A DNA stretch of 64,000 nucleotides from Sphingomonas ginsenosidivorax (GTDB lineage: Bacteria > Pseudomonadota > Alphaproteobacteria > Sphingomonadales > Sphingomonadaceae). The position numbers and the translations under genes are program-made. The stretch is from NCBI RefSeq assembly GCF_007995065.1, contig NZ_VOQR01000001.1:3041001-3105000 (forward strand). Direction: 5' to 3'. Below, piece after piece: positions 53,215-62,505 of the stretch (within the stretch, counting starts at the first letter, position 1; every line of letters begins with the position of its first letter). The notes beneath the pieces were generated by a model, which saw only the letters and a program-made list of their open reading frames with translations, ran no database searches and was not told where the DNA came from.

Positions 53215-53610
53215 CGTCGTCCTGAACTTGGTTCGGGATCCACCGTGCGGCAGACGCTTCGTCCAAGGGGGGAGCGGGGCGCTTGCGGCGCGGTGGATGC
53301 TGAAACGAGTTCAGCATGACGGGGGGGGGTGAGGCGGCGGGGCGGCTTATCCGCCTCTTCGTCATCCTGAACTTGGTTCAGGATCCACCGCGCGGCAGAC
53401 GCTTCGCCCAGGGGGGAGCGGGGCGTCTGCGGCACGGTGGATGCTGAAACGAGTTCAGCATGACGGGAATGAGGTTGCGGGGGGCCCGGCTTAAACGCCT
53501 CTTCGTCATCCTGAACTTGGTTCAGGATCCACCGTGCGGCAGACGCTTCGCCCACGGGGGGAGCGGGGCGCCTGTGGCACGGTGGATGCTGAAACGAGTT
53601 CAGCATGACG
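53215..53610. repeat. Tandem array of three family A units
   Basis: Three units, about 53215-53321, 53360-53465 and 53504-53610, lie in a ~145-base period. Each has 'cgtcatcctgaacttggttcaggatccacc' and 'ggtggatgctgaaacgagttcagcatgacg' arms around a GC-rich centre (cggcagacgcttcg...). The 422-base gap before topA holds nothing else. It ends a few bases from the topA stop. Confidence 0.85.
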
Positions 53611-53616
53611 GGGGGA

Positions 53617-56238
53617 TTAGGCTTCGGCCTTTTTCGCGGGGGCCTTTTCCGCGGGGGCCTTCTTTGCTGCGGGCTTCTTGGCCGCCGGCTTTTTCGCTGC
53701 GGCCTTTTTCGCCGGTGCCTTCTCGGCCGCATCCTTGGCCGGGGCCTTCTTGGCGGCCGGCTTCTTGACCGCCTTCTTCTTCTTCGTCGCGGGCGCTGCC
53801 GCCGCCCGGGCGTCGATCAGCGAGGCGGCTTCCTCGAGCGTCAGCTGGTCCTTCTCGATCGATTTGGGCAGCGTCGCGTTGGTCGTGCCGTCGGTGACGT
53901 AGGGACCGTAGCGGCCCTCCATCAGCTTGATTTCCGCCTCGGTCCGCGGATGCGCGCCGAGGATCTTGAGCGGGGCCTGGGCGCCGCGCTGCTGGCGACC
54001 GCCGCCGGCCGCGGCTTCGGCGAGCTTGACGACCGCGGCGTTCATCCCCGTCTCGAACACGTCCTGCGTCGAGCTGAGGCGCGCATATTTGCCGGCGTGC
54101 TTCAGATACGGCCCGAACTTGCCGATCGCGGCGAGGATCGGTTCGCCCGTCTCGGGGTGCGTGCCAACGGTGCGCGGGAGGCTGAGCAGTTTCAACGCCC
54201 ATTCGAGGTCTAGCTCGCCGATGTCCTTCGGGATCGACGCCATCTTCCGGGTCTCGCCCTCGCCGATCTGGATGTACGGGCCGAACCGCCCCGACTTGCG
54301 CTCGACCGGCAGGTTGGTGTCGGGATCGACGCCGAGCGTCGAGGGACCCGTGTCGTCGCCCTCCCCGCCCGGCTGCGCGAAGCGGCGCGTGAACTTGCAC
54401 TCGGGATAGTTGGAGCACGCGATGAACGCGCCGAACTTGCCGCCGCGCAGCGCGAGCTGGCCCTCGCCGCAATTGGGGCAGAGGCGGGGATCGCCGCCGT
54501 CGGCGCGCTCGGGGAAGAGATAGGGCGCGAGGAAGGTGTCGAGTTCGGCGGTGATCGCCGATGGCTGCTGCTCCATCACCTCGGAGGTGCGCGGCTTAAA
54601 GTCGCGCCAGAACGCGTCGAGCACCGACTGCCACTGCGCGCGGCCGCCCGAGACGTCGTCGAGTTCCTCCTCGAGCTCGGCGGTGTAATCATAGCCGACA
54701 TATTTCTCGAAGAAGCGTTCGAGGAACGCGGTCACCAGGCGGCCGGATTCCTCGGCGAAGAAGCGGTTCTTCTCGATCCGGACGTACGCGCGGTCCTTGA
54801 GCGTCTTGATGATCGAGGCATAGGTGGACGGGCGGCCGATGCCGAGTTCCTCCATCCGCTTGACCAGCGAGGCTTCGGAGAAGCGCGGGGGCGGCTGGGT
54901 GAAATGCTGTTCGGCGTCGACCTTCTTCTTGGCAGGCGAATCGCCCTCGCGCATCCGCGGCAGGCGACGCGAATCCTCGTCGGCCGAATCGTCCGAGCCT
55001 TCCTCGTAGAGCGCGAGATAGCCGGGGAAGAGGACGACCTGGCCGGTGGCGCGCAGGATGTTGCGGCCGGTACCGTCGGCCATCTCGACCGTGGTGCGCT
55101 CCATGCGGGCCGACGCCATCTGGCTGGCGAGCGCGCGCTTGAAGATCAGGTCGTAGAGGCGGGCGTGATCGCCGCCGCCGGCCTTGTCCTTCGAGAAGTC
55201 GGTGGGGCGGATCGCCTCGTGCGCTTCCTGCGCATTCTTCGCCTTGGACTGGTACTGGCGCGGCTTGTCGGGGACGTAGCTCGCGTCGAAGCGGTTCGCG
55301 ACGGCGAGGCGCGCGGCCGAGATCGCGCTCGAATCCATCTGCACGCCGTCGGTACGCATGTAGGTGATCGCGCCGTCCTCGTAGAGGCCCTGCGCGATCC
55401 TCATCGTGTGGTCGGCGGAGAAGCCCAGTTTGCGCGACGCCTCCTGCTGCAGGGTGGACGTCGTGAACGGCGGCGGCGGGTTGCGGCCGGCCGGCTTGGT
55501 CTCGACCGACTGGACCGAGAAATTGCCGTCGAGCACCGCCTGCTTCGCCCGCAGCGCATCGCCTTCGTTGCCGATCGACAGGCGGTCGAGCTTGGCGCCC
55601 TCGAACTGCGTCAGCCGCGCGGTGAAGGCAGTGCCGTCATGCTCCATGTCGGCGGTGACCGACCAATATTCCTGCGGCTTGAAGACGTCGATCTCGCGCT
55701 CGCGCTGGACGATCAGACGGAGCGAGACGGACTGGACGCGGCCGGCCGACTTGGCGCCGGGCAGCTTGCGCCACAGCACCGGCGAGAGCGTGAAGCCGAC
55801 GAGGTAATCGAGCGCGCGGCGGGCGCGATAGGCGTCGATCAGGTCGTCGTCGAGCTCGCGCGGGTTCTTCATCGCCTCGGTCACCGTCGCCTTGGTGATC
55901 GCGTTGAAGGTGACGCGCTCGACCTCCTTCGGCAGCGCTTTGCGCGCACGCAGCACTTCGCGGACGTGCCAGCTGATCGCCTCGCCCTCGCGATCCGGAT
56001 CGGTCGCGAGGATCAGCCGGTCGGCGGTCTTGGCGAGATCGGTGATCGCCTTCAGCTGCTTCGACTTGTCCGCGTAATTCTCCCACGTCATCGCGAACGC
56101 ATCGTCGGGATCGACCGAGCCGTCCTTGGGCGGCAGATCGCGGACATGGCCGTAGCTGGCCAGCACGCGGTAATCGCTGCCGAGATATTTCTCGATGGTC
56201 TTCGCCTTGGCGGGCGATTCGACGATGACAAGCTGCAT
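53617..56238 (-). CDS. topA: DNA topoisomerase I
   Basis: Relaxes negative supercoils by single-strand passage. TOPRIM motifs IVESPAKAKTIEKYLG at the start and DPDREGEAISWH, active-site Tyr in GAITYMRTDGVQM, one visible C4 zinc ribbon (CPNCGEGQLALR...ACSNYPECKF) and several ribbon-like repeats after it. The last ~70 residues are a Lys/Ala/Pro tail with KKPAAKKAPA repeats, which probably binds DNA. 873 residues. It ends next to a tandem repeat array. Confidence 0.96.
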   Translation of the reverse strand: MQLVIVESPAKAKTIEKYLGSDYRVLASYGHVRDLPPKDGSVDPDDAFAMTWENYADKSKQLKAITDLAKTADRLILATDPDREGEAISWHVREVLRARKALPKEVERVTFNAITKATVTEAMKNPRELDDDLIDAYRARRALDYLVGFTLSPVLWRKLPGAKSAGRVQSVSLRLIVQREREIDVFKPQEYWSVTADMEHDGTAFTARLTQFEGAKLDRLSIGNEGDALRAKQAVLDGNFSVQSVETKPAGRNPPPPFTTSTLQQEASRKLGFSADHTMRIAQGLYEDGAITYMRTDGVQMDSSAISAARLAVANRFDASYVPDKPRQYQSKAKNAQEAHEAIRPTDFSKDKAGGGDHARLYDLIFKRALASQMASARMERTTVEMADGTGRNILRATGQVVLFPGYLALYEEGSDDSADEDSRRLPRMREGDSPAKKKVDAEQHFTQPPPRFSEASLVKRMEELGIGRPSTYASIIKTLKDRAYVRIEKNRFFAEESGRLVTAFLERFFEKYVGYDYTAELEEELDDVSGGRAQWQSVLDAFWRDFKPRTSEVMEQQPSAITAELDTFLAPYLFPERADGGDPRLCPNCGEGQLALRGGKFGAFIACSNYPECKFTRRFAQPGGEGDDTGPSTLGVDPDTNLPVERKSGRFGPYIQIGEGETRKMASIPKDIGELDLEWALKLLSLPRTVGTHPETGEPILAAIGKFGPYLKHAGKYARLSSTQDVFETGMNAAVVKLAEAAAGGGRQQRGAQAPLKILGAHPRTEAEIKLMEGRYGPYVTDGTTNATLPKSIEKDQLTLEEAASLIDARAAAAPATKKKKAVKKPAAKKAPAKDAAEKAPAKKAAAKKPAAKKPAAKKAPAEKAPAKKAEA

Positions 56239-56359
56239 GGGGAAAGTCGGTCCTTACGTGTACGCATGCGAGGGTGGCGGGGTCGCAGCGCGTTAGTCAA
56301 GCAATCGGCTGGGGCAAAGGACCGAGTGATCCTTGCCCTTGGCGGGGCAGGATGACGGC

Positions 56360-57445
56360 TTAGAGACTCACCCTGCCGCCGGCGTGACGAGCGAGCCGGC
56401 CGGCGAGTTCCAGTTCGAGCAGAACGGTCTGCACGATCGCGGGCGGCAGGTCGGACTGGCGGACGAGTTCGTCGATCCCGACCGGGACCGGGCCGAGCAG
56501 CGCGACGAGCCGGCGGCGGTCGCCGTCGGTCGCGTCCTCCGGCGGCGGGCCGACGAAGCGGTCGATAGGCGCGCGGACCGAGCGCGGGTCGAACGGGCGG
56601 ATCTGTTCGAGCACGTCGGCGGCGGACTGGACCAGGATCGCGCCGTCCCGGATCAGCAAATTGCAACCCTGGGCGCGTGGATCGAGCGGGCTGCCGGGCA
56701 CCGCCATCACCTCGCGCCCGGCCTCGGCGGCGAGCCTGGCGGTGATCAGCGAGCCCGAGCGCGGCACCGCCTCGACCACCACGGTGCCGATCGCGAGCCC
56801 GGCGATGATCCGGTTGCGCGACGGGAAGTTGCGCGCGCGCGGCTCGGTGCCGGGCGGCTGTTCGGCGATCAGCAGGCCGCGCTGTGCGATATCCTCCTGC
56901 AGCGCGGCGTTTTCAGGGGGGAAGGCGATGTCGATGCCGCTGGCGATCACGCCGATCGTGCTGCTGCCGCCCCGCGAACCGAGCGCGCCGACATGCGCGG
57001 CGGTGTCGATGCCGCGCGCCAGGCCCGAGACGACGCTGGTCCCGGCCTCCGCCATCTCCAGCCCGAGCTGGCGCGCGAAGCGGCAGGCGGCGGCCGAGGC
57101 GTTGCGCGCGCCGACGATCGCGACGCAGGGGCGGCGGAGATGCGCGGAGTCGCCGCGCAGGATGAGCGCGGGCGGTGCGGTGTCGGTGGCGGCGAGCAAC
57201 GGCGGGTAGCCGGCATCGTCGAGGAAGAGATAGCGGCCGCCGATCCTGGCCGTCGCGGCAATCTCTCGGTCGATCATCGCGCGATCGGCGACCGGCGGCG
57301 CGCGCCCCCCGCCGCGGGCGGCGAGCATCGGCAGCGCGGCGAGCGCGGCGTCGGCGTCGCCGAAGCGCGCGATCAACTGGCGATAGGTGACCGGACCGAT
57401 TCCCGCGGTGCGCACCAGACGCAGCCGCGAGAGGGGGTCAGCCAC
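56360..57445 (-). CDS. dprA: DNA-processing protein A (Smf)
   Basis: Loads RecA on incoming single-stranded DNA during natural transformation. Rossmann core: SGLARGIDTAAHVGAL, FPPENAALQEDIAQRGLLI, PSRNRIIAGLAIGTVVVEA, GSLITARLAAEAGREVMAVPGSPLD. An N-terminal HhH-like part (GIGPVTYRQLIARFG) precedes it, and a C-terminal winged-helix part is present. GTG at 57445 overlaps the plsY stop by 8 bases. 361 residues. Confidence 0.93.
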   Translation of the reverse strand: MADPLSRLRLVRTAGIGPVTYRQLIARFGDADAALAALPMLAARGGGRAPPVADRAMIDREIAATARIGGRYLFLDDAGYPPLLAATDTAPPALILRGDSAHLRRPCVAIVGARNASAAACRFARQLGLEMAEAGTSVVSGLARGIDTAAHVGALGSRGGSSTIGVIASGIDIAFPPENAALQEDIAQRGLLIAEQPPGTEPRARNFPSRNRIIAGLAIGTVVVEAVPRSGSLITARLAAEAGREVMAVPGSPLDPRAQGCNLLIRDGAILVQSAADVLEQIRPFDPRSVRAPIDRFVGPPPEDATDGDRRRLVALLGPVPVGIDELVRQSDLPPAIVQTVLLELELAGRLARHAGGRVSL

Positions 57446-58043
57446 GCGATCGGCCGATGCGCGGCTCGGTGCCCGACAACAGCCGGGCGACGTTCTCGCG
57501 GTGCTTCCACAGCACGATCAGCGCGAGCGCGAGCAGCAGGAGGACGAGGTCGAACCGGCCCAGCAACGCGGCGCCGACGGGGGCGCTGACCGCGGCGGCC
57601 ATGCCGGCGACCGACGAGATCCGCAGGCCGGCGAGCAGGCCGAGCCACACGACCGCGAAGACGAGACCGAGCGGCCAGTGGAGCGCGAGGACGATTCCCA
57701 TCAGGATCGCGACGCCCTTGCCGCCGCGAAAGCCGAGCCAGACCGGATAGCAATGGCCGAGGAACGCCCCCGCGGCGGCGAGGGGCGCGTTGCCCGGGAA
57801 CAGCCGGTCGACCAGCAGCACCGCGACCGCGCCCTTGGCGAGATCGAGCAGCAACGTCGCAGCGGCGAGGCCCTTGCGGCCGGTGCGCAGCACGTTGGTC
57901 GCGCCGATATTGCCCGACCCGATCGTGCGCAGGTCGCCCGCACCCGCGAGCCGCGTCAGGATGACGCCGAACGGGATCGACCCCAGCAGATAGCCGAGGA
58001 CGAGCGACAGCGTCGGCGCGACCCAGAGAATTTCAGTCTTCAA
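57438..58043 (-). CDS. plsY: Acyl-phosphate glycerol-3-phosphate acyltransferase
   Basis: A five-segment inner-membrane enzyme that acylates glycerol-3-phosphate from acyl phosphate. Motifs are LLGSIPFGVIL, GSGNIGATNVLR, GHCYPVWLGFRGGKGVA and KHRENVARLLSGTEPRIG. TTG at 58043 (after GGGGG) gives 201 residues, the family norm; the open frame upstream to 58094 is unconserved. Overlaps dprA. Confidence 0.93.
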   Translation of the reverse strand: MKTEILWVAPTLSLVLGYLLGSIPFGVILTRLAGAGDLRTIGSGNIGATNVLRTGRKGLAAATLLLDLAKGAVAVLLVDRLFPGNAPLAAAGAFLGHCYPVWLGFRGGKGVAILMGIVLALHWPLGLVFAVVWLGLLAGLRISSVAGMAAAVSAPVGAALLGRFDLVLLLLALALIVLWKHRENVARLLSGTEPRIGRSRG

Positions 58044-58141
58044 GATACCCCCGTTCGAACCGGATATACGCGGTCGCGGTGGGCGCGCCAACACCTGTGT
58101 CGGGGTGCCCTCCCGTCATTCCCCTCTCCCGTCCTCATCTC

Positions 58142-58223
58142 CGTCATCCTGACGAACGTCAGGATCCAGGGTTACGGACGTAGCGCTGCTGGGCTCTGGA
58201 TCCTGACGTTCGTCAGGATGACG
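58142..58223. repeat. Family E paired inverted repeat (copy 2)
   Basis: Outer arms 'cgtcatcctgacgaacgtcaggatcc' and 'ggatcctgacgttcgtcaggatgacg'. It lies between the divergent plsY and murI genes, so it is close to their promoters. Confidence 0.85.
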
Positions 58224-58282
58224 GACCGGAGGGACGAGGGAGACCGTGCAATTTGCCTTCCGGCTGCGCTAAGGCCCGTGCG

Positions 58283-59074
58283 ATGACGACCGGTCCGATC
58301 CTGTTCTTCGATTCGGGCGTGGGCGGTCTGTCGATCGTCGCGCCGGCGCGCGCGCTGCTGCCGACCGCGCCGTTCGTCTATGCGGCCGACTCGGCGGGGT
58401 TTCCCTATGGCACCAAGTCCGAGACGGAGATCGCGGCGCGGGTGCCGGTGCTGCTGGGGCGGCTCGCCGAGCGCTATCGCCCGAGCCTGATCGTGATCGC
58501 GTGCAACACTGCCTCGACGATCGCGCTGCCGGTGGTGCGCGCGGCGCTCGACCTGCCGGTGGTCGGCACGGTGCCCGCGATCAGACCCGCCGCGCTGCTG
58601 TCGCGGACGCGGACGATCGGCGTGCTGGGGACGCAGGCGACGGTGCGGCAGGCCTATGTCGACGATCTCGCCGCGCGGTTCGCGGGCGACTGCAGCGTGC
58701 TGCGTCACGGATCGGCCGAGCTGGTCGAGCTGGCGGAGGCGGCGCTGCACGGACGCGACGTCGCGCCCGAGCGCTACGCCGCGGTGCTGGAGGGGTTGTT
58801 CGGGCAGCCGGGGGGCGAGCGGATCGACGTGATCGTCAACGCCTGCACGCATTTCCCGCTGGTCGAGGCCGAGCTTGCCGCCGCCGCGCCCGGCGTGCGG
58901 TTCGTCGATGGCGGACCCGGCATCGCGCGGCGAATCGCGCACCTGACCGCGGGCGCGGTGTGGCCCGAGTCGCCGGCACCGGGGACCGCGGTGTTCACGC
59001 GGCTGGGCGAGGACGAGCGCGCGCTGGCGCCGGCGCTTGCCGCGCGCGGGTTCGCGCAGCTCGAGCAGCTGTGA
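58283..59074 (+). CDS. murI: Glutamate racemase
   Basis: Makes D-glutamate for peptidoglycan. [11 protein letters not shown] near the start, catalytic Cys in IACNTAST (about residue 74) and NACTHFPLV (about 188), [26 protein letters not shown] at 58283 is chosen; a start 30 bases upstream is in the repeat region. 263 residues. Confidence 0.95.
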   Translation: MTTGPILFFDSGVGGLSIVAPARALLPTAPFVYAADSAGFPYGTKSETEIAARVPVLLGRLAERYRPSLIVIACNTASTIALPVVRAALDLPVVGTVPAIRPAALLSRTRTIGVLGTQATVRQAYVDDLAARFAGDCSVLRHGSAELVELAEAALHGRDVAPERYAAVLEGLFGQPGGERIDVIVNACTHFPLVEAELAAAAPGVRFVDGGPGIARRIAHLTAGAVWPESPAPGTAVFTRLGEDERALAPALAARGFAQLEQL

Positions 59075-59204
59075 CCCCGGGACAATCTGTCCGGTTGAAT
59101 GCTGCGCCCGCTGTGGCAATGTAGCGCCAGGACGAGGGAAGCGATCACCGTCATCGCGGGATTGCGCTGGAATGAAGTGGAAGCGAAGCGTAGTGGGCTA
59201 CCCC

Positions 59205-60482
59205 ATGAACACGGACGGCCCCATGCCGGTGCACGGCACCGACAGCCCCCAGACCCTGCAACCCCGAGTCGATTATTCGCGCGTCTTCACGCAGGCGATC
59301 GACCGGCTGCACGCCGAGGGACGCTACCGCGTCTTCATCGACATCCTGCGCAACAAGGGCGCGTTCCCCAATGCGCGCTGCTTCGCCGGGCATAACGGGC
59401 CCAAGCCGATCACGGTGTGGTGCTCGAACGACTATCTCGCGATGGGCCAGCACCCCAAGGTGATCGCGGCGATGGAAGAGGCGCTGCACGACGTCGGCGC
59501 CGGTTCGGGCGGCACGCGCAACATCGGCGGCAACACGCATTACCATGTCGACCTGGAGGGCGAGCTCGCCGACCTGCACGGCAAGGAAGCCGCGTTGCTG
59601 TTCACCAGCGGCTACGTCTCGAACGAGGCGACGCTGGCAACGCTCGCGAAAGTGCTGCCGGGGTGCATCATCTTTTCGGACGAGCTGAACCACGCGTCGA
59701 TGATCGCGGGGATCCGCAATTCGGGGTGCGAGAAGCGCGTCTTTCGCCACAACGACCTCGCGCATCTCGAGGAACTGCTGGCCGCCGAAGACCCGACCGC
59801 GCCGAAGCTGATCGCGTTCGAGAGCGTCTATTCGATGGAAGGCGACATCGCGCCGATATCGGACATCTGCGACCTCGCCGACCGCTACAACGCGCTGACC
59901 TATTGCGACGAAGTCCATGCGGTCGGGATGTACGGCGCGCGCGGCGGCGGGATTTCGGAGCGCGACGAGGTGGCGCACCGGATCACGATCCTCGAAGGGA
60001 CGCTCGGCAAGGCGTTCGGCGTGATGGGCGGCTACATCGCCGCGGACCGCACGATCGTCGACGTGATCCGCAGCTACGCGCCGGGGTTCATCTTCACCAC
60101 GAGCCTGTCGCCGGTGCTGGTCGCGGGCGTGCTGGCGAGCGTCCGCCACCTCAAGGCGTCGAGCGTCGAGCGCGACGGGCAGCAGGCCTCGGCCGCGATG
60201 CTCAAGGCGATGCTGAAGGACGCCGGGCTGCCGGTGATGATCGGCGACACGCATATCGTGCCGCTGATGGTCGGCGATCCCGTCAAGGCGAAGAAGATTT
60301 CCGACGTGCTGCTCGCCGAATACGGCGTGTACGTGCAGCCGATCAACTACCCGACCGTGCCGCGCGGGACCGAGCGGCTGCGCTTCACCCCGGGGCCGGC
60401 GCATACCGAGGCGATGATGCGCGAGCTGACCGACGCGCTGGTCGAGATCTGGGGCCGGTTGGAGTTGCGGAAAGCGGCGTAG
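59205..60482 (+). CDS. hemA: 5-aminolevulinate synthase
   Basis: Condenses glycine and succinyl-CoA, the first step of tetrapyrrole synthesis in alphaproteobacteria. PLP-dependent aminotransferase-like: [63 protein letters not shown], and PLP Lys in [13 protein letters not shown] (about residue 268). Serine palmitoyltransferase was considered, but the N-terminal and substrate motifs are those of ALAS. ATG at 59205 or 59223. Confidence 0.95.
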   Translation: MNTDGPMPVHGTDSPQTLQPRVDYSRVFTQAIDRLHAEGRYRVFIDILRNKGAFPNARCFAGHNGPKPITVWCSNDYLAMGQHPKVIAAMEEALHDVGAGSGGTRNIGGNTHYHVDLEGELADLHGKEAALLFTSGYVSNEATLATLAKVLPGCIIFSDELNHASMIAGIRNSGCEKRVFRHNDLAHLEELLAAEDPTAPKLIAFESVYSMEGDIAPISDICDLADRYNALTYCDEVHAVGMYGARGGGISERDEVAHRITILEGTLGKAFGVMGGYIAADRTIVDVIRSYAPGFIFTTSLSPVLVAGVLASVRHLKASSVERDGQQASAAMLKAMLKDAGLPVMIGDTHIVPLMVGDPVKAKKISDVLLAEYGVYVQPINYPTVPRGTERLRFTPGPAHTEAMMRELTDALVEIWGRLELRKAA

Positions 60483-60492
60483 ACGCTACCCG

Positions 60493-60615
60493 ATCCTCCC
60501 CCGCCAGGGGGAGGTGGCGCCGAAGGCGACGGAGGGGGCCGACACGGAACCGACGTTACCCTTCCCGCCCCCTCCGTCAGGCTGCGCCTGCCACCTCCCC
60601 CTGGCGGGGGAGGAT
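60493..60615. repeat. Family F paired inverted repeat (copy 3)
   Basis: Arms 'cctcccccgccagggggaggtggcgcc' and 'gccacctccccctggcgggggagga', inner 'gacggagggggcc' / 'cccctccgtcagg'. Between convergent hemA and the TetR gene. Confidence 0.85.
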
Positions 60616-60626
60616 TGTTCCTTCCC

Positions 60627-61211
60627 TCAGAGCGCCCGTACCGCCGCCACCATCATCCGGCCGGTCAGCCGCGCCGTCTCGTCCTCCGAGAGTTGGGGGC
60701 GCGATAGCGTGCGGTGGCCGAGGCCGAACATGAAGGCGAGGACGAGTTCCTCGGCGCCTTCCAGCTGAGTCGCGGTGAGGTCGGGATTGGCGACGCAGGC
60801 GAGTTCGCTGATCACGTCGCGAAACCCCTGGCACAGCCCGCCGATGGAATCGGCGACTCCGGGGTTGCGATGCGCCTCTGCCATGATCTCGAACGACAGC
60901 GCCTCGTCGCCCTTCGACAAAGCGCGACGCGCGAGTTCGACGAACGCGACCTCGATCGTGATCCGCCCCGCGGTCGCGTCTTCGCAGATCTTGCTGAGTT
61001 CCAGTTCCTTGGCGGCGGCGTCCTCGAGGACGATCGCCTGGATGATCGCGTCCTTGCCCGTGAACAGGCGATAGATCTGGCCGACGCTGACGTCCGCCGA
61101 CTGCGCCAGTTCGGACATCGCGGTCTTGTGAAACCCCTGAGTCGAAAAGAGATGACGAGCCGTGGCGACGATCCGATCGCGGCTGCACAGGTCATGCTGC
61201 ACTGCAGCCAA
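60627..61211 (-). CDS. TetR/AcrR-family transcriptional repressor
   Basis: 194 residues: N-terminal HTH (RIVATARHLFSTQGFHKTAMSELAQSADVSVGQIYRLFTGKDAII) and a helical ligand domain. TTG start at 61211 with GGAG 7 bases upstream. Divergent from the efflux operon with a perfect palindrome between them, so it most likely represses the pump genes and perhaps itself. Confidence 0.9.
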   Translation of the reverse strand: MAAVQHDLCSRDRIVATARHLFSTQGFHKTAMSELAQSADVSVGQIYRLFTGKDAIIQAIVLEDAAAKELELSKICEDATAGRITIEVAFVELARRALSKGDEALSFEIMAEAHRNPGVADSIGGLCQGFRDVISELACVANPDLTATQLEGAEELVLAFMFGLGHRTLSRPQLSEDETARLTGRMMVAAVRAL

Positions 61212-61273
61212 AATACATCTCCAGACACGTTTCTTGTTGACGGACCGGTTGCACGTTCGTAGCGGCGGCGCAA

Positions 61274-61295
61274 GCGGAATGAACGTTCATTCCGC
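61274..61295. promoter_or_regulatory. Perfect 22-bp palindrome, candidate TetR operator
   Basis: The bases gcggaatgaac at 61274-61284 are mirrored exactly by gttcattccgc at 61285-61295. Core TGAACGTTCA fits known AcrR/TetR-type operators. It lies 37 bases before the adaptor gene start and 62 bases from the regulator start. Confidence 0.7.
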
Positions 61296-61332
61296 GCGGC
61301 CGCTTTGGCCGCGGGGCGTTGGAAAGCAAACT

Positions 61333-62499
61333 ATGCGTCGATCGGACATCACAGGATCCATGGCTCTGGGCGCGTTCGTCCTGGTGGCCGCGTGCAGCAA
61401 GCCGGCACCGGCGCCGCCGCCGACTCCGCAGGTCGGGGTGGTCCAGGTGACCGAGCAGTCGGTGACTCTGTCGAGCGAGCTTCCGGGGCGGATTACCGCG
61501 GTGGAGACGTCCGAAGTGCGTCCGCAGATCAGCGGCGTCATCCGTCGCCGGCTGTTCGCCGAGGGATCGATGGTGCGCGCCGGACAGACGCTGTACGAGA
61601 TCGAGGACGCCCCCTATCGCGCCGCGCTCGGCACCGCGCAGGGCCAGCTTGGCGCCGCGCAGGCCCAGATCAACGCGACCCGCCTGCAGGCCCAGCGCTA
61701 TAGCGAACTCGTCCGCGTGAACGCGGTGTCGAAGCAGGAAGCGGACAACGCGACCGGCTCCGCCGCACAGGCGCGCGCCAATGTTGCAGCGCAGCGTAGT
61801 GCGGTCGAGGCTGCTCGCGTCAACCTGAACTTCACGCGGATCAAGGCGCCGATCTCGGGCCGCATCGGCCGATCGCTGTTCACCGCGGGCGCGCTGGTCC
61901 AGACCGGCCAGGCCGACCCGCTGGCGACGATCCAGCGCACCGACACCGTCTATGTCGACGTCACCCAGTCGGCCGCCCAGCTGCTCGACCTAAAGGCGGC
62001 GATGCAGTCGGGCGAGGTCACCGGCGGCGGCCAGGGCGCACGCGTCCAGCTGATCCTGCCCAACGGCCAGACCTATCCGATCGAGGGTCGCCTGCAGTTC
62101 GCCGAAGTCACGGTCGACCAGACCACCGGCGCGGTGACGCTGCGCGCGAGCTTCCCCAACCCCACGGGCATGTTGCTGCCGGGCATGTACGTCCGCGCGA
62201 AGCTGGTCGAGGGTACGCAGTCCAAGGCGATCCTGGTTCCGCAGCGCGCGGTCAGCCGCGACGAGCGCGGCAACCCGACCGTGATGGTCGTCGGTGCCGA
62301 CAACAAGGTCGCACCGCGCGTGCTGAAGACCGACCGAACGCAGGGCGACAACTGGATCGTCACCAGCGGCGTCAAGCCCGGCGACAGGATCATCGTCGAG
62401 GGCGGCATGATGCTGCGTCCCGGCGCGGTGGTGAAGGCGACCCCGTGGAACCCCAATGCGAAGCCGGCAGCCGCCAGCGCCCCGGCACAGGGTAAGTAA
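61333..62499 (+). CDS. RND efflux periplasmic adaptor (AcrA/MexA-like)
   Basis: 388 residues, a lipoprotein with Cys 21 (ALGAFVLVAACSK) as lipid anchor. Adaptor features: LPGRITAVETSEVRPQISGVI, lipoyl half (LFAEGSMVRAGQTLYEIED), a coiled-coil hairpin, APISGRIGRSLFTAGALVQTG, and a barrel with MLLPGMYVRAKL. Links inner pump and outer-membrane channel. ATG at 61333. Confidence 0.94.
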   Translation: MRRSDITGSMALGAFVLVAACSKPAPAPPPTPQVGVVQVTEQSVTLSSELPGRITAVETSEVRPQISGVIRRRLFAEGSMVRAGQTLYEIEDAPYRAALGTAQGQLGAAQAQINATRLQAQRYSELVRVNAVSKQEADNATGSAAQARANVAAQRSAVEAARVNLNFTRIKAPISGRIGRSLFTAGALVQTGQADPLATIQRTDTVYVDVTQSAAQLLDLKAAMQSGEVTGGGQGARVQLILPNGQTYPIEGRLQFAEVTVDQTTGAVTLRASFPNPTGMLLPGMYVRAKLVEGTQSKAILVPQRAVSRDERGNPTVMVVGADNKVAPRVLKTDRTQGDNWIVTSGVKPGDRIIVEGGMMLRPGAVVKATPWNPNAKPAAASAPAQGK

Positions 62500-62505
62500 C
62501 CGCTT

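Noticed and set aside
53215..53610. CRISPR array
   Set aside because: Units are ~107 bases with internal inverted arms and only three copies; no short repeats with unique spacers and no cas genes.
59205..60482. Serine palmitoyltransferase (would suit a sphingolipid maker)
   Set aside because: The motifs ([31 protein letters not shown]) are those of 5-aminolevulinate synthase.
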